DNA from: Streptomyces tibetensis
Lineage (GTDB): Bacteria > Actinomycetota > Actinomycetes > Streptomycetales > Streptomycetaceae
Reading direction: 5' to 3'
Length of the DNA: 64,000 nucleotides
NCBI RefSeq assembly: GCF_007655005.1
Contig: NZ_SZVW01000011.1
Span: 62,001-126,000, forward strand
The notes beneath the pieces are model-generated. The model ran no database searches and had not been told where the DNA came from. It worked only from the letters and a program-made list of their open reading frames with translations. Position numbers and translations under genes: made by a program. Of the stretch, positions 31,941 to 41,067 are shown one piece after another; the stretch's first letter is position 1; each line of letters begins with the position of its first letter.

Positions 31941-34916
31941 TCAGCCTTCCTCGTTCTCCAGCCGGGCCAGCGCGCGTTCCGCCTCCGCGCGCCACTGCGG
32001 GGCGTCGGCGCGGACGAAGACGTCCTGGGCGGCGGCCAGCCGTTCACGCGCCGCGTCGTGGCGGCCCAGGCGGCGCAACGTGTCGCCGAGGGCGAGGTTG
32101 ATCCGGCCGTCGACGAGGGGGGCGTCGATGTGTTCGACGACCTCCAGCGCCTCGGTCAGCGTGGTCGCGGCGGCCTCCACCTCGTCCGCGCCCAGGCGGC
32201 TCTCCCCGAGTCCCAGCAGGGCGTAGGCGAGCCCCACCCGGTCGGACTTGTCGGTGACCAGCGCGACCACCTGCTGGAACGCCTTTTCCGCCAGGTCGAA
32301 GTCCGACCGGGCCAGGTGCACCCGGCCCAGCCGGTGCAGGGTCTGGGCGGCGCCGCGCCGGCTGCCGCCGCCGATCGACTCCATGAGCTGTACCGCTTCG
32401 AGACTCAGCTTCATCGCCTGCTCGGTGGCACCGCGGTCCAGTTCGATCTGCGCCATGTTGTCGAGCGTGTGCGCCTCGGAGGAGGTGTCGCCGACCCGGC
32501 GCAGGATGTCCCGGGCCGTGCGCAACCGCTCCATGGCGACGTCCAGGTTGCCGCGAAACCGGTCCAGGATCGACAGGTTGCGCAGGTTCAGCGCCTGCCC
32601 GTGTTCCTCACCGGCCTGCTCGAACAGCTCCAGCGCCTCGCTGTAGCGGGCGTGCGCCTCCTCCAGCCGGCGGTAGGACTGGGCGACGCCCCCGAGCTGG
32701 TGGAGCATGGCGGCCTGCCCGCGCAGGTTGCCCGTCCTGCAGGTTGCGGCCAGTGCCGCCTCGGAGCAGATCCGCCAGTCGTCCAGGTAGTGCCGGGTCT
32801 CGAAGAGCACCGCCGCCGAGACCGTGAGGTCCCAGGCGAGGTCGGCCATGCCCAGGGCGGCCGTCTGCTCGACCGCGGCGACCAGCGGCAGGCGTTCCGC
32901 CTCCAGCCACTCCAGCGGCGAGTCGAGGAGTTCGTCGAGGAGGACGGGGTCGACCGGCCGGCGCGCCACCTCGCTGTGCACGACGCTGAAATGGCCGCCG
33001 TACTCCCGCCGGTGGGCCTCCTCCGCGATCGTCAGCCAGGTGCGGAAAGCGCGCTCGCGGGCGGCCCGCTGGGCGTCCGGCGGCTCCTCGGCGTAGGCCC
33101 GCTCGCGGGCATAGAGGCGCATCAGGTTCTGCAGCCGGTAGCGCAGCCGGCCGGTCGCGTCGACGCCGACGACCTCCAGGAACTGGGCGTCGACGAGGTC
33201 CTCCATGATCCGTTCGGCGTCCAGCACGTCGATGTCGAGCAGCGCGCCGCCCACCCAGGCCGCGAAGTCCGGCACGTCGAGCAGGCCGAGCCGCCGGTAG
33301 AGCAGCGCCGCGTCCTCGGGCAGATAGCGGTACGACAGCGCGAAGCTGGCCCGCACCCGGGAAGCACCCTGGCTCAGTTCGTCGAGCCGGCGTGCCTCGT
33401 CGTTGAGCCGGATCACCAGGTGCCGTACGGTCCAGTGCGGTTTGGAGGCGAGCCGGGCGGCGGCGATGCGCAGGGCCAGCGGCAGCCGGTCGCACAGCTC
33501 GGCCAGCCGTACGGTGTCGGCGCGGGCGGAGGCGATGCGTTCGGTGCCGACGATCCGGCCGAGCAGTTCCACGGCCTCCGGCTCGGGCAGTACGCCGAGG
33601 TGCACCCGGGCTTCCTGCGGCCAGGTGACCAGTTCCTCCAGCTGGTCCCGGCTGGTGACCAGCACGGCACAGCGTCCGCTGCCGGGCAGCAGGGTGCGCA
33701 GCTGCGCATAGGAGCGGACGTTGTCCAGGACGACGAGCACCTGCCGCTCGGCGAGCACGCTGCGGTACAGCGCGACGAGCGCCTCCGTCTCGGGCGGTAT
33801 CTGGTCGCTGGGCACGCCCAGCGAGCGCAGGAAGCGGCTGATGACGTCGGCGGCGACGGTCGGCTCGTGCTCCTCGTCGTAGCCGCGCAGGTCGGCGAAG
33901 AGCCGCCCGTCCGGAAAGTGGGCGGCGGCCCGGTGGGCCCAGCGGACGGCGAGGCCGGTCTTGCCGACGCCCGCGATGCCGGTGATCAGTCCGAAGGCGG
34001 GCCCCTGTTGCCGGTCCCGGTCGGCCACCAGCAGGTCCAGTACCGCCAGTTCGGGCCCGCGGCCGGTGAAGCCGGGTACGTCCGGCGGGAGTTCGGACGG
34101 GACGATGACGGAGTCGGAGCGCAGCGCGTCGGTGGTGACGACCGGCGGCGCGGGGGCGAGGGAGGGGTCGTCGCGCAGGATCGCGTCGTGCAGTTCCTGG
34201 AGGTCCGGGCCCGGCTCCATGCCGAGTTCCTCGATGAACTGGGTTCGCGCCTCCCGGAAGGTTCCCATCGCCTCGGCCCGCCGCCCGGACCGGTATTGCG
34301 CGAGCATCAGATGGTGCCGGGTGCGCTCGCGCAGCGGATGCTCCCGCACGACGGCCGCCAACTCCGGTACGAGGTCCTGGTGGCTGCCGAGTTCCAGCAT
34401 GACGGCGGTGGCGTCGTCGTAGGCGTTGAGACGGTGTCCTTCGAGCCGGGCGGCCTCGTCCTCCACCACCGGGCTGGCGATGCCGGCGAAGGCTGGGCCC
34501 GTCCACAGGGCGAGGGCATGCGCGTAGCTGTCGGCCGCGTCGGCGTGCCGGCCCTGCTCCACGGCCGTCTCGGCGTCCTTGATGAGCCGGGCGAAGTCGA
34601 CCGAGTCGACCGCGTGACCCTCGGATCTGAGGAGGTATCCGGGATGGGCGGTGACGATGATGTCCTCGGTGACGCCCTCGGCCTTGAAGGTCTTGCGCAG
34701 GGCGGCGATCACGATCGCGATCTGGGTGCGGGCGGTGGCGGGCGGGCCGCTGTTCCAGACACCCTCGACGAGGGTGTCGACCGGCACGATCCGGCCAGGG
34801 TTGAGCAGCAGGAGAGCGAGGACCGTGCGCTGGCGTGCACCGCCGACGGTGAGCGCGCGGCCGTTCGCCGTCACCGACAGGGGCCCCAGGACCTTGAAAC
34901 CGAGCCGCTCGCCCAC
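31941..34916 (-). CDS. AfsR-type SARP pathway activator (DNA-binding, BTAD, NB-ARC, TPR)
   Basis: A 991-residue large SARP. Domains: OmpR-like winged helix (residues 5-90, FKVLGPLSVTANGRALTVGGARQRTVLALLLL), BTAD helical domain (about 95-245, ending EELGMEPGPDLQELHDAIL), NB-ARC ATPase with P-loop GIAGVGKTGLA and VLVVLDNVR, then TPR-like repeats to the end. Such proteins bind 11-bp direct heptamer repeats and recruit RNA polymerase. Six such sites lie at cluster promoters, so this is the likely pathway activator. The GTG start is chosen for its GGGGGGAC ribosome site and because the winged helix begins right after it; an upstream ATG lacks one. It marks the right border of the cluster. Confidence 0.93.
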   Translation of the reverse strand: MGERLGFKVLGPLSVTANGRALTVGGARQRTVLALLLLNPGRIVPVDTLVEGVWNSGPPATARTQIAIVIAALRKTFKAEGVTEDIIVTAHPGYLLRSEGHAVDSVDFARLIKDAETAVEQGRHADAADSYAHALALWTGPAFAGIASPVVEDEAARLEGHRLNAYDDATAVMLELGSHQDLVPELAAVVREHPLRERTRHHLMLAQYRSGRRAEAMGTFREARTQFIEELGMEPGPDLQELHDAILRDDPSLAPAPPVVTTDALRSDSVIVPSELPPDVPGFTGRGPELAVLDLLVADRDRQQGPAFGLITGIAGVGKTGLAVRWAHRAAAHFPDGRLFADLRGYDEEHEPTVAADVISRFLRSLGVPSDQIPPETEALVALYRSVLAERQVLVVLDNVRSYAQLRTLLPGSGRCAVLVTSRDQLEELVTWPQEARVHLGVLPEPEAVELLGRIVGTERIASARADTVRLAELCDRLPLALRIAAARLASKPHWTVRHLVIRLNDEARRLDELSQGASRVRASFALSYRYLPEDAALLYRRLGLLDVPDFAAWVGGALLDIDVLDAERIMEDLVDAQFLEVVGVDATGRLRYRLQNLMRLYARERAYAEEPPDAQRAARERAFRTWLTIAEEAHRREYGGHFSVVHSEVARRPVDPVLLDELLDSPLEWLEAERLPLVAAVEQTAALGMADLAWDLTVSAAVLFETRHYLDDWRICSEAALAATCRTGNLRGQAAMLHQLGGVAQSYRRLEEAHARYSEALELFEQAGEEHGQALNLRNLSILDRFRGNLDVAMERLRTARDILRRVGDTSSEAHTLDNMAQIELDRGATEQAMKLSLEAVQLMESIGGGSRRGAAQTLHRLGRVHLARSDFDLAEKAFQQVVALVTDKSDRVGLAYALLGLGESRLGADEVEAAATTLTEALEVVEHIDAPLVDGRINLALGDTLRRLGRHDAARERLAAAQDVFVRADAPQWRAEAERALARLENEEG

Positions 34917-35557
34917 GGATGTCCCCCCAGAACTCCACCCACCGTCCTCACCGCAGCGCCTGGACGACAATACCCGAGCGGCCGGGCCGGTTCCCTGGCG
35001 TTTTCCAGCCGTACCGGAGGTCAGGGGCTTCGACGGCGCGGAATCGGGGAATCCTCTTTACTTTTCGTGGATTGTACAAGTGATCAGTTGCGCGAATTCG
35101 CACCGAGTAATCTCGGGCGGAATTCACCCGTTGACAATCCACTGCCCCTTACACCCGGTAACCACGAAACTCCCCGGTACCTGTAGTGGCCGGATTCCAC
35201 TCCGGCATCCGGCCGCCCCGCTCGCACGGATGGCCGATTCGCTATCGCACAGGTGATCTGATCAAGCCATGCCGGACAACCGCCTCGTTCGGCGGACCCA
35301 CCGAGCCCGGGGAGCAGGGGGAGAGCAGCCGGAAAACGATGACCCCCGGGGCCGGATCAACAGGACCCACCGCCCCACGGGCGGACGCGGGACCGGCACC
35401 CTGACCGAAAACGATCAGACCACGGAGGCGCGAACGGCTGCTCGGTGCGGATGCCGGTCGGGAAGCGACCGCCGGAGCCCGCCTTGACCGCCGCCCAAGG
35501 CGGGAAGGCGCTCTCGGACGCCATTCCCGCTTCACTGCGGAGGCACGACCTCGGACG
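34917..35557 (-). promoter_or_regulatory. Long intergenic region upstream of the SARP gene
   Basis: 641 bp without a credible gene. 35040-35170 is clearly AT-richer than the surroundings and probably holds the SARP promoter; it contains a 32-bp dyad. Nothing else recognisable between 35170 and 35557. Confidence 0.5.
35094..35125. promoter_or_regulatory. 32-bp dyad upstream of the SARP gene (candidate operator)
   Basis: GAATTC-N3-CCGAG-TAAT-CTCGG-N3-GAATTC is symmetric about one centre, with 11 of 14 arm positions matching. It lies about 180 bp before the SARP start. It does not resemble a SARP box, so it may bind a different regulator of the SARP gene. Confidence 0.45.
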
Positions 35558-35950
35558 TCAGGACACGGGGAACGAGGCCGACAGGCGCTTGGCAATGACC
35601 GGTACATCGATGTCGTCCTGCGCGACTTCCTCGACGAACGGGCCGGCGATGGAGACGGGCGGCGGAACGGTACCGGCGCTGACGCCGTTGAACCGCAGGA
35701 AGACGCGCATGGCAAGCCAGGCCGTGCACTTGTCGCCGTCGATCAGCGCGTGATGGCGAGCAACGGAGTGCAGCAGTGCCGCCGCCTTCTCGTGCAGCGT
35801 GGGATACAGCTCGGCCCCGAAGACGTCGGTCCGGGGCCGTTCGATCGCTGACACCAGAAGTCCCATGTCACGCACGCTGTGCTCGGTTCCGTTGACCGTG
35901 CGGGCGATGGCCAGGATCTCGTCGATCTGGAGGTAACGCACTTCGGTCAC
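35558..35950 (-). CDS. Doc/Fic-family toxin (death-on-curing type)
   Basis: A 130-residue Doc-like protein; Doc toxins phosphorylate EF-Tu using a Fic fold. Family features: N-terminal YLQIDEILAIARTVNGTEHSVRDMGLLVSAIERP and the active-site loop HHALIDGDKCTAWLAMRVFLRFNG. In the usual Doc/Fic motif the loop ends in NKRT; here it is DKCT, with Asp for Asn and Cys for Arg, so catalysis may be altered. ATG overlaps the antitoxin stop (ATGA). Antitoxin-first order is standard. Confidence 0.85.
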   Translation of the reverse strand: MTEVRYLQIDEILAIARTVNGTEHSVRDMGLLVSAIERPRTDVFGAELYPTLHEKAAALLHSVARHHALIDGDKCTAWLAMRVFLRFNGVSAGTVPPPVSIAGPFVEEVAQDDIDVPVIAKRLSASFPVS

Positions 35951-36141
35951 TTCAGGTAGTCCAGGATCTCCGCATCGCTGTCCATGAGCTCGGCCAGGAC
36001 GTCATCGACCTTCAGCTCGGCCCGGTCCTGGGCGTCACGGATGGCCTCGATGGCAAGTTCCTGCTTGCTGCGGCCCTCCCGTCGAGCACGCCCTGTCAGC
36101 CTCGCGTCAAGGTCGTCGGGGAGCCGGAGTGTCATCGCCAT
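35947..36141 (-). CDS. Ribbon-helix-helix antitoxin (partner of Doc-like toxin)
   Basis: A 64-residue protein with the ribbon-helix-helix pattern MTLRLPDDLDARLTGRARREGRSKQELAIEAI and an acidic C-terminus (VLAELMDSDAEILDYLK) that would bind the toxin. ATG at 36141 (MAMTLRL) chosen; two codons later is an alternative. The ribosome site is weak. It likely represses its own operon. Confidence 0.82.
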   Translation of the reverse strand: MAMTLRLPDDLDARLTGRARREGRSKQELAIEAIRDAQDRAELKVDDVLAELMDSDAEILDYLK

Positions 36142-36353
36142 GGAGCAATGAAACCGAGCTGGTATCAAGGTGGCCGGGTGATAACGGCTACTCGAACCCC
36201 CGGGTCACGGCGCCGCCCCTCGCGACCCGGCCGGGCTCGCTCTCCGTGAACAAAACGGCAGGTCAGACGCCCTCAGCGGCAGGCTTGAGGAAAGCCACGC
36301 TTCCAACCTCGTGCATGTGGGCGTCCGACCCCGGGTGCCTGCCGGGCTGCGGC

Positions 36354-38039
36354 TCAGGCGTCGATGATGACGGGAATGATGAGGGGCTTGCGGCGGTGGG
36401 TGCGGAACGCCCAGTTCGCCACGGCGCGGGCGAGGAGCTGTTCGAGTTGGCGGGCGTCCCCGACGCCTTCCTCGGCCGCGGTGGCCAGGGTCTTCTCGAT
36501 GACGGGGATGACCGGCTCGAAGGTGGCATCGTCGTGGACGAAGCCGCGGGCCAGGAAGTCGGGGGCCTCGGCGAGGGCGCCGGTGTCCGCGTCGACGATC
36601 GCCACCACCGTGACCACGCCTTCCTCGGCGAGGGTGAGGCGGTCCTTGAGGGACGCTTCGGTGGCGCCGCCGACTTCCATGCCGTCCACGTAGACGTTGC
36701 CGGCGGGGACCTTGCCGGTGATGGACGCGCGCCCGTCGACCAGGTCGACGACGACGCCGTCCTCGGCGATGACGACCCGGTCGGGGTCGACACCGGTACG
36801 AATGGCGAGGTCGCCGTTGGCCCGCAGGTGGCGCCACTCGCCGTGCACGGGCATGACGTTGCGGGGTTTGACGATGTTGTAGCAGTAGACGAGTTCGCCG
36901 GCGCTGGCGTGCCCGGAGACGTGCACCTTGGCGTTGCCCTTGTGGACGACGTGGGCGCCCCACCGGGTGAGTCCGTTGATCACCCGGTAGATGGCGTTCT
37001 CGTTGCCGGGGATGAGGGAGCTGGCGAGCAGGACGGTGTCGCCCTTGCCGATGCGGATCATGTGGTCGCGGTTGGCCATCCGTGACAGCGCGGCCATCGG
37101 TTCACCCTGGGAGCCGGTGCACACCAGAGTGACCTTGTGGTCCGGGAGCTTCTCCAGCTCCTTCGTGCTGACGACCAGACCGGACGGGACCTTCAGATAG
37201 CCCAGGTCACGTGCGATGCCCATGTTGCGGACCATCGACCGGCCGACGAAGGCGACCTTGCGGCCGTGCTGGTGGGCGGCGTCCAGAACCTGCTGGATGC
37301 GGTGCACATGGCTGGCGAAGCTGGAGACGATGACCCGCCGCGGCGCGGTGCGCATCACCTGCTCGATCGCCGGGTTCAGCTCACGCTCGGAGGTGGTGAA
37401 GCCAGGCACCTCGGCATTGGTGGAGTCGGTGAGGAACAGGTCCACACCCTCCTCGCCGAGGCGGGCGAAGGCGCGCAGATCGGTGATGCGGTCGTCGAGG
37501 GGGAACTGGTCCATCTTGAAGTCGCCGGTGTGCAGCACCATGCCGGCGCCGGTGCGGATCGCGACCGCGAGGCTGTCCGGGATGGAGTGGTTGACCGCCA
37601 CGAACTCGAGGTCGAAGGGCCCGAAGCCGCGCCGGTCGCTCTCCCGCACCCGCACCGTGCGCGGCCGGATGCCGTGTTCCTTGAGCTTGGCCTCCAGGAA
37701 CGCCAGCGTCAGCTTGGAGCCGACGACGGGGATGTCGCGCCGTTCGCGCAGGAGGTACGGCACGCCGCCGATGTGGTCCTCGTGGCCATGGGTGAGGACG
37801 ATGCCCACGATGTCGTCCAGCCGGTCCCGGATCGAGGTGAAGTCCGGCAGGATCACGTCCACGCCGGGCTGGGTCTCCTCGGGGAACAGCACGCCGCAGT
37901 CGACGATGAGCAGTTTGCCGGCGTGCTCGAAGACGGTCATGTTGCGGCCGATCTCACCCAGGCCGCCCAGGGCGATGACCCGCAGCCCTCCTTCGGGAAG
38001 GGGCGGGGCGGCTTTCAGTTCGGGGTGCGGATGACTCAT
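36354..38039 (-). CDS. rnj: Ribonuclease J
   Basis: A 561-residue metallo-beta-lactamase/beta-CASP RNase. Motifs: zinc ligands in LTHGHEDHIGG, LHTGDFKMD, TDSTNAE; beta-CASP FVGRSMVRNMGIARDLGY and HVSGHASAGEL; C-terminal MPVHGEWRHL. It acts in 5'-3' exonucleolytic and endonucleolytic RNA decay. ATG chosen at MSHPHPELK, the usual actinobacterial start. No relation to the cluster is evident. Whether this is the only copy in the genome cannot be told here. Confidence 0.95.
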   Translation of the reverse strand: MSHPHPELKAAPPLPEGGLRVIALGGLGEIGRNMTVFEHAGKLLIVDCGVLFPEETQPGVDVILPDFTSIRDRLDDIVGIVLTHGHEDHIGGVPYLLRERRDIPVVGSKLTLAFLEAKLKEHGIRPRTVRVRESDRRGFGPFDLEFVAVNHSIPDSLAVAIRTGAGMVLHTGDFKMDQFPLDDRITDLRAFARLGEEGVDLFLTDSTNAEVPGFTTSERELNPAIEQVMRTAPRRVIVSSFASHVHRIQQVLDAAHQHGRKVAFVGRSMVRNMGIARDLGYLKVPSGLVVSTKELEKLPDHKVTLVCTGSQGEPMAALSRMANRDHMIRIGKGDTVLLASSLIPGNENAIYRVINGLTRWGAHVVHKGNAKVHVSGHASAGELVYCYNIVKPRNVMPVHGEWRHLRANGDLAIRTGVDPDRVVIAEDGVVVDLVDGRASITGKVPAGNVYVDGMEVGGATEASLKDRLTLAEEGVVTVVAIVDADTGALAEAPDFLARGFVHDDATFEPVIPVIEKTLATAAEEGVGDARQLEQLLARAVANWAFRTHRRKPLIIPVIIDA

Positions 38040-38511
38040 ACCCTGACGGTACCCGGAGAGCAGAACAAGATGATCCATCGCCTGTGTGATCTCTCCGCCC
38101 GACGGAGCGGGCAGCGGCTGCTCCGGGACGAGCGGATGACGCCTGCGGCCGGACAGGAAGGGGTCAGGGCGGTACCGCCTTCGGTGGGTCAGCCGTGAGC
38201 CCGGCCCTCTGCTTCGGCACGGCTCTCGCATCCGGGGTGGCGAGCTCGCGGCGAGGTCACTGGCCGGACCAGGAACCCCGGTGCTGCGGCTCGATCAGCG
38301 ACTGGGACCGTGCGGGGGGATGCCTGGAGGGGAGGCGGCGCCCGGGTAGGGATCCTGCCGGCCGCCTCGCCCGGTGTGGCGACGCCGCGAGCGGGGCCGG
38401 AGGTGGGCGGCATGCCGGTGGAGCCGTGGGGACACGAGGATCATCGCTGTGCACCGCAGCCCGGCCACACACGGCCGTGATGGCCCGCCGATACCGGCGG
38501 GGCCCGCTCAC
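38040..38511. other. 472-bp intergenic region, nothing recognised
   Basis: It lies upstream of the RNase J gene and downstream of the MerR gene. It should contain the RNase J promoter; no clear motif or ORF with plausible coding features is visible. Confidence 0.4.
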
Positions 38512-38850
38512 TCAGGCTGCGGCCGATGGACTGGACGATCCGCCGGTGCGGCGGTGTTCGGCGTTGATGCGCTGGGCTTCCTCGAGCTGGTCTTCGAGAA
38601 TGATGATCCGGCATGCGGCCTCGATCGGGGTGCCCTGGTCGACGAGCTCACGCGCGCGGGCCGCGATGCGCAGTTGGTAGCGGGAGTAGCGGCGGTGACC
38701 GCCCTCGGAGCGCAGTGGTGTGATCAGTCGCGCTTCGCCGATGGCGCGGAGAAAGCCGGGAGTGGTACCGAGCAACTCGGCGGCCCGGCCCATCGTGTAG
38801 GCGGGGTAGTCGTCGTCGTCGAGACGGCTCAGCGACTCGTCTGCTGTCAT
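38512..38850 (-). CDS. Small MerR-family regulator
   Basis: A 112-residue DNA-binding protein. MerR winged-helix pattern: YTMGRAAELLGTTPGFLRAIGEARLITPLRSEGGHRRYSRYQLRIAARARELVDQGTP, followed by a coiled-coil-like EDQLEEAQRINAEHR. No effector domain, so it may be a constitutive or protein-regulated binder. ATG chosen for GAGGTGAG just upstream. A perfect 12-bp hairpin lies 26 bp before the start codon. Confidence 0.85.
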   Translation of the reverse strand: MTADESLSRLDDDDYPAYTMGRAAELLGTTPGFLRAIGEARLITPLRSEGGHRRYSRYQLRIAARARELVDQGTPIEAACRIIILEDQLEEAQRINAEHRRTGGSSSPSAAA

Positions 38851-39538
38851 CTCACCTCTCTGTGGAACACGTCGAGGGGCCTTGGTGCCGTTTGACACCA
38901 AGGCCCCGAAGGAACTGCAACACCATCTGCCGGCCCTAGTGCTGCGCCGGCCTTCTGTTTCCGCCCAGCCGCCCGATACTCCGACGGGGGTGCGGGGATC
39001 GCGAATGCGTGACCGGAGACCACCTACCTATCGATGTCCTGCGGTACCCGGGCTTGCGTCTTCCGCCCGGGCGATCCTGATGGTGCTCGACTCCTCCGTT
39101 CTTCCCTCGGAATCAATCACTTGCCAACAGGGACTGCGTACTTCTGGTACTGCAACCGCATCAACTGCGGCCCTGCTCACGGCGGCCCCTCATCACTTCG
39201 GGCCACCCGGTCCGGTCGTCAGTCCCGTCGCCGTCGTACAACAACCTGGCTTCGAAACTCCACCACCGCACCGTCATGCGTGGACTGCTGCCCGGCAGTT
39301 CGTGTCTGCCGGGCCCTGCTGGATCTCGGCTACGAGAGAAACCATAACCATGAAGCCATCGAATGTCTACTCCAGCAAGCACAGATTTGCTGCGACTCGG
39401 CGAGGAGGTGTTCCACTGAGACGATCTGCGAATGCCCGGGGCCGTCCGCAGCACCCCCGTTCCACGCGGCCGTTGCCGACGCCCGGTTGCGCCACCTTCC
39501 AAGCCGTCCGGGCGGGCCGTTGCATAGAATCCGATCCC
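38851..39538. other. 688-bp intergenic region with one strong hairpin
   Basis: It separates the divergent MerR and small hypothetical genes. Apart from the hairpin at 38876-38907 and a TAGAAT -10-like element at 39525-39530, nothing is recognised; the open frames here have poor third-position GC. Confidence 0.4.
38876..38907 (-). promoter_or_regulatory. Perfect 12-bp hairpin in the MerR gene leader
   Basis: GGGGCCTTGGTG and CACCAAGGCCCC pair perfectly across an 8-nt loop. It lies 26 bp upstream of the MerR ATG, close to its ribosome site. It may be an autoregulatory operator, a leader structure, or a terminator for minus-strand transcription from upstream. Confidence 0.5.
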
Positions 39539-39898
39539 ATGCAGAAGCCTGATGAGCTGCTCGTCGCCATAGCCGCCCTTGTGGAGTCCGGACAGAGCAA
39601 TCAGATGTCCCTGACCGTGGTCACCAGTGGTGCTGTCATCACCGGTCGACTGGCTCCGGAAGCCACATGGAGGCAGAGGGTGTCCGAGGTGCTGACGGAC
39701 TCCGCCGACCTGGGCGAGTTCTCCACCGTCTTCCAGACCCCCGCCAAGAAGGACGGGCCGCCCACGCATCTGCATTTCCATGTCGCCCGGATCCTGCAGG
39801 GCACGGTGGGGATCCCGGAGACAGGCGGGATGTACCGCGTTGCGATCGAGGACGTCGCCGCCTGGACCGTGGGCGACTTCAGCTACTCCGGCCACTGA
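39539..39898 (+). CDS. Conserved-type small hypothetical protein (possibly GvpU-like)
   Basis: 119 residues, MQKPDELLVAIAALVESGQ..., with a beta-rich middle (MSLTVVTSGAVITGRLAP) and HLHFHVARILQGT. It may be related to the gas-vesicle-associated GvpU-like family, but this is a weak impression and no gvp genes are near. TAGAAT ends 8 nt before the ATG and no ribosome site is present, so the message may be leaderless. A strong terminator follows. Confidence 0.7.
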   Translation: MQKPDELLVAIAALVESGQSNQMSLTVVTSGAVITGRLAPEATWRQRVSEVLTDSADLGEFSTVFQTPAKKDGPPTHLHFHVARILQGTVGIPETGGMYRVAIEDVAAWTVGDFSYSGH

Positions 39899-39918
39899 TC
39901 CACCGAGACACGACACAC

Positions 39919-39956
39919 GGTGAGGCCCGACCGGCGTGCGCCGGTCGGGCCTCACC
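39919..39956 (+). terminator. Perfect 18-bp stem terminator
   Basis: GGTGAGGCCCGACCGGCG and its exact complement are separated by only 2 nt (a 4-nt loop in practice), 21 nt after the stop of the small hypothetical gene. Typical Streptomyces terminator without a T-run. Confidence 0.85.
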
Positions 39957-40391
39957 GCCCGGTTGGGCTCACACCTGTGCCGCCATCGCGCCGGTCCCGG
40001 CCGATGATGACCTGGCCCACCTGCTTGCCGGGGTAGTGGCGTCGCCCGATGACGAACTCACCGGTGACCGGCCCGAGTGTGACGCCCTTCATCGATACGA
40101 AGGGAAACGACAGGTCAGAGCCCCTTTGCAGCAGGCTCCAGATTCGCCACGCACTCCGGCTGATGCGTCATCGGAACCATGCCTGAGTCCCCTGATGGGA
40201 GAAAGCCGCAGGCGAGAGGGCCTTTCCCTGGTGCCGGAACGGCCCACCCCGGGCCGGAGCGTCCTGTGAGCGTCACAGCCGCGCCCCTCTGACGCCGCCA
40301 TTCACCCCGCCCCGGCCACGTCGGCCGCCCTCCGCGATCGACGCCCTCCCGAGCCGACCGCCGAGGCGGATGGTCCGCCCCCCGCCCTTGA
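39957..40391. other. 435-bp intergenic region, nothing firm
   Basis: Between the terminator and the TetR stop. A 46-codon minus-strand frame starts at 40092 but has no ribosome site and runs into the terminator, so it is not called. Confidence 0.35.
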
Positions 40392-40952
40392 TCAGCCTGC
40401 TTCGGTCAAGGCTGCGCGCGCGGCGGCGAGGATCTCCCCGGAAAGCGGGGAGCCCTTGGTGGCACGGGACAGAACCAGCGCACCGAACAGCGTGCAGAGC
40501 CGGACGATGCCGTCCTGGTCGTCACCGTCCAGGAAGTCGGCGAAGTCGGCGACCCCCTCGGAGTAGACGCGACGGGCCTCGCGCCCCCCGCCCTCGCGCG
40601 CGATGTCGGTGGCGAGCGCGGCGACCGGGCAGCCGTCCGCAGGGTCGTCGCGGTGCTCGACGGAGAGGTAGGTGTCGATCAGCGCCTGCTGGGCGGCGGC
40701 ACGCTGCCCGTCGTACTGCTCGAGCCCGGCGCTGTGGAGTCGGGCAAACTCGGCGAAGGCGTGGGCGGTGGCCTCGTCGACGAGTGCCTCCTTGGAGGCG
40801 AACTGCTTGTAGAAGGCGCCGTGAGTCAGACCGGCCGCCTTCATCAGGTCGGCGACGCTGACCTGCATGCCCTGCTCTCGGAACAGCCGGGACGCAGTGC
40901 CCACCACCCGCCTGCGATTCTCCTCCGCCTGCGCCTGCGATACGCGGCCCAT
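40392..40952 (-). CDS. TetR-family repressor
   Basis: A 186-residue TetR regulator. N-terminal helix-turn-helix: RRRVVGTASRLFREQGMQVSVADLMKAAGLTHGAFYKQFASKEALVDEAT; the C-terminal ligand domain begins after it and includes ADGCPVAALATDIAR, typical of the reactive-electrophile/NemR-like branch. ATG chosen for GGAGG at 5 nt spacing. Divergent from an SDR gene with a palindromic operator between them, so it probably represses both. Confidence 0.9.
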   Translation of the reverse strand: MGRVSQAQAEENRRRVVGTASRLFREQGMQVSVADLMKAAGLTHGAFYKQFASKEALVDEATAHAFAEFARLHSAGLEQYDGQRAAAQQALIDTYLSVEHRDDPADGCPVAALATDIAREGGGREARRVYSEGVADFADFLDGDDQDGIVRLCTLFGALVLSRATKGSPLSGEILAAARAALTEAG

Positions 40953-41000
40953 GACCACCTCCCGTTTGGATGTCGACTGGCATCTATCATAGACCCGTGC

Positions 41001-41022
41001 TTAGATTGACTTCATAATCTAA
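41001..41022. promoter_or_regulatory. TetR operator candidate
   Basis: TTAGATT-N8-AATCTAA, a 22-bp inverted repeat with perfect 7-bp arms, in the AT-rich divergent region between the TetR and SDR genes. Best guess: autoregulatory site of the adjacent TetR. Confidence 0.7.
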
Positions 41023-41067
41023 ACGCTTGCGGGTGGCCGACGACGCCCGCCAGGACCAGGAGCGAGC

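Noticed and set aside
39952..40092. 46-codon minus-strand ORF (MKGVTLGPVTGEF...)
   Set aside because: No ribosome site and its end lies within a strong terminator stem for the opposite strand.
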